A DNA stretch of 5,959 nucleotides from Nitrososphaerota archaeon. Its GTDB lineage: Archaea; Thermoproteota; Nitrososphaeria; Nitrososphaerales; UBA183. How positions within the stretch are numbered: position 1 is the stretch's first letter; the number at the start of each line of letters is the position of its first letter. Positions 5,592 through 5,959 of the stretch are shown here, piece by piece. A program made the translations under genes and the position numbers. Where the stretch lies: NCBI GenBank assembly GCA_029784795.1, contig JAFMAW010000055.1:1-5959 (forward strand), in the 5' to 3' direction. Under the pieces are notes generated by a model. The model saw nothing but the letters and a program-made list of their open reading frames with translations. It was not told the DNA's origin and ran no database searches.

Positions 5592-5959
5592 CTACGGGGC
5601 CGAACTGTCGCCCGACCGCCGTCCCCCCTGCAGCGCCTGACGGAAGAAGCGGAGGGTCAGCTCCCAGGCGTCCTTGGCCGCTGCCTCTCTGTATGTTGCC
5701 TTGTTGCTGTCGTTGAAGAACGCATGCGGCGCGCCCGGATACATCTTCATTTCGAAGTCCTTCTTGTATTGCACCATTGCGGCCACCAGCCTGTCGAGGC
5801 TCGAGTTGACTCTCGCGTCCTCCCCTCCGTAGAGGCCGAGGACCGGGGACTCGATTCTGCTTACCAAGTCCAGGGGGGACGGGTTTTCCCCGTAGAAGAT
5901 GACGCAGGCCGCGGTCTTCGTGTGGCACGCCACGTTTAGCGGCACCCCTCCACCGAAGC
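5592..5959 (-). CDS. Dienelactone hydrolase family protein (partial, 5' end beyond window)
   Basis: This is the C-terminal part of a cytoplasmic alpha/beta-hydrolase of the dienelactone hydrolase family, which hydrolyses lactones or related esters. About 121 codons are visible. The frame is open to the edge and begins [10 protein letters not shown], matching the family's G-F-C-x-G-G nucleophile elbow. The catalytic Cys codon should therefore straddle the edge, with only its GC visible. The other triad residues are seen: Asp in [11 protein letters not shown] and His in [11 protein letters not shown]. The following [18 protein letters not shown] is the usual C-terminal helix. The GTG at 5945 is an internal Val, not a start. 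The last residues ([11 protein letters not shown]) are a short family-atypical tail. The gene ends 25 bases before the presumed start of the transporter. Substrate unknown. Confidence 0.9.
   Translation of the reverse strand, partial: FGGGVPLNVACHTKTAACVIFYGENPSPLDLVSRIESPVLGLYGGEDARVNSSLDRLVAAMVQYKKDFEMKMYPGAPHAFFNDSNKATYREAAAKDAWELTLRFFRQALQGGRRSGDSSAP

Noticed and set aside
5494..5928. Minus-strand ORF covering the hydrolase/transporter junction in another frame
   Set aside because: Its Gly/Arg-rich product shows no motif and overlaps conserved hydrolase and transporter residues in the other frames. Only its GTG at 5580 is of interest, as a possible frameshifted transporter start.
5943..5945. 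GTG as the start of the dienelactone hydrolase
   Set aside because: The frame continues upstream to the window edge with FGGG, the expected residues after the catalytic Cys, so this GTG is an internal Val.

Overview
The window is GC-rich, densely packed and transcribed entirely from the minus strand. It looks archaeal, most likely from a TACK-type lineage (Thaumarchaeota, Bathyarchaeota or a relative). The main evidence is a transketolase split into separate N- and C-terminal proteins, an arrangement common in archaea. Supporting signs are GTG and TTG starts, TATA-like boxes rather than -35/-10 pairs, and an MFS transporter whose N-terminal sequence resembles archaeal DHA2 proteins. The lineage is inferred; no rRNA or other marker gene is present.

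The layout below follows the direction of transcription, from high to low coordinates. (1) 5959-5592: the C-terminal part of a dienelactone-hydrolase-family enzyme, cut by the window edge. (2) 5524-3812: a DHA2-type (14-TM class) MFS transporter just downstream of it. Its conserved N-terminus has no canonical start codon in this sequence. (3) 3811-3543: about 270 bases without a convincing gene, holding several GC-rich inverted repeats, a possible 27-codon micro-ORF and a TATA-like box. (4) 3542-3036: a small protein of unknown function with a predicted helix-turn-helix near its N-terminus. (5) 3000-1: a tight gene cluster, PfkB/RfaE-like sugar kinase -> transketolase N-terminal subunit -> ribulose-phosphate 3-epimerase -> transketolase C-terminal subunit. 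The last gene runs off the left edge.

The genes in block 5 touch or overlap (TAGTG, TGA-ATG and GTGA junctions) and most have good Shine-Dalgarno sequences, so they are almost certainly one translationally coupled operon. It encodes part of the non-oxidative pentose phosphate pathway. Epimerase and transketolase interconvert ribulose-5-P, xylulose-5-P, ribose-5-P and sedoheptulose-7-P. The kinase resembles the heptose-7-phosphate kinase domain of HldE/RfaE, a pathway that starts from sedoheptulose-7-P. Its catalytic GAGD motif is GVRD, so its activity and substrate are uncertain.

The points most worth a second look are the divergent kinase inside this operon, the missing start of the transporter, and the unrecognised HTH protein with a GC-rich dyad next to its likely promoter. 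I see no CRISPR array, mobile element, rRNA or tRNA, and no clear evidence of a wholly new system.
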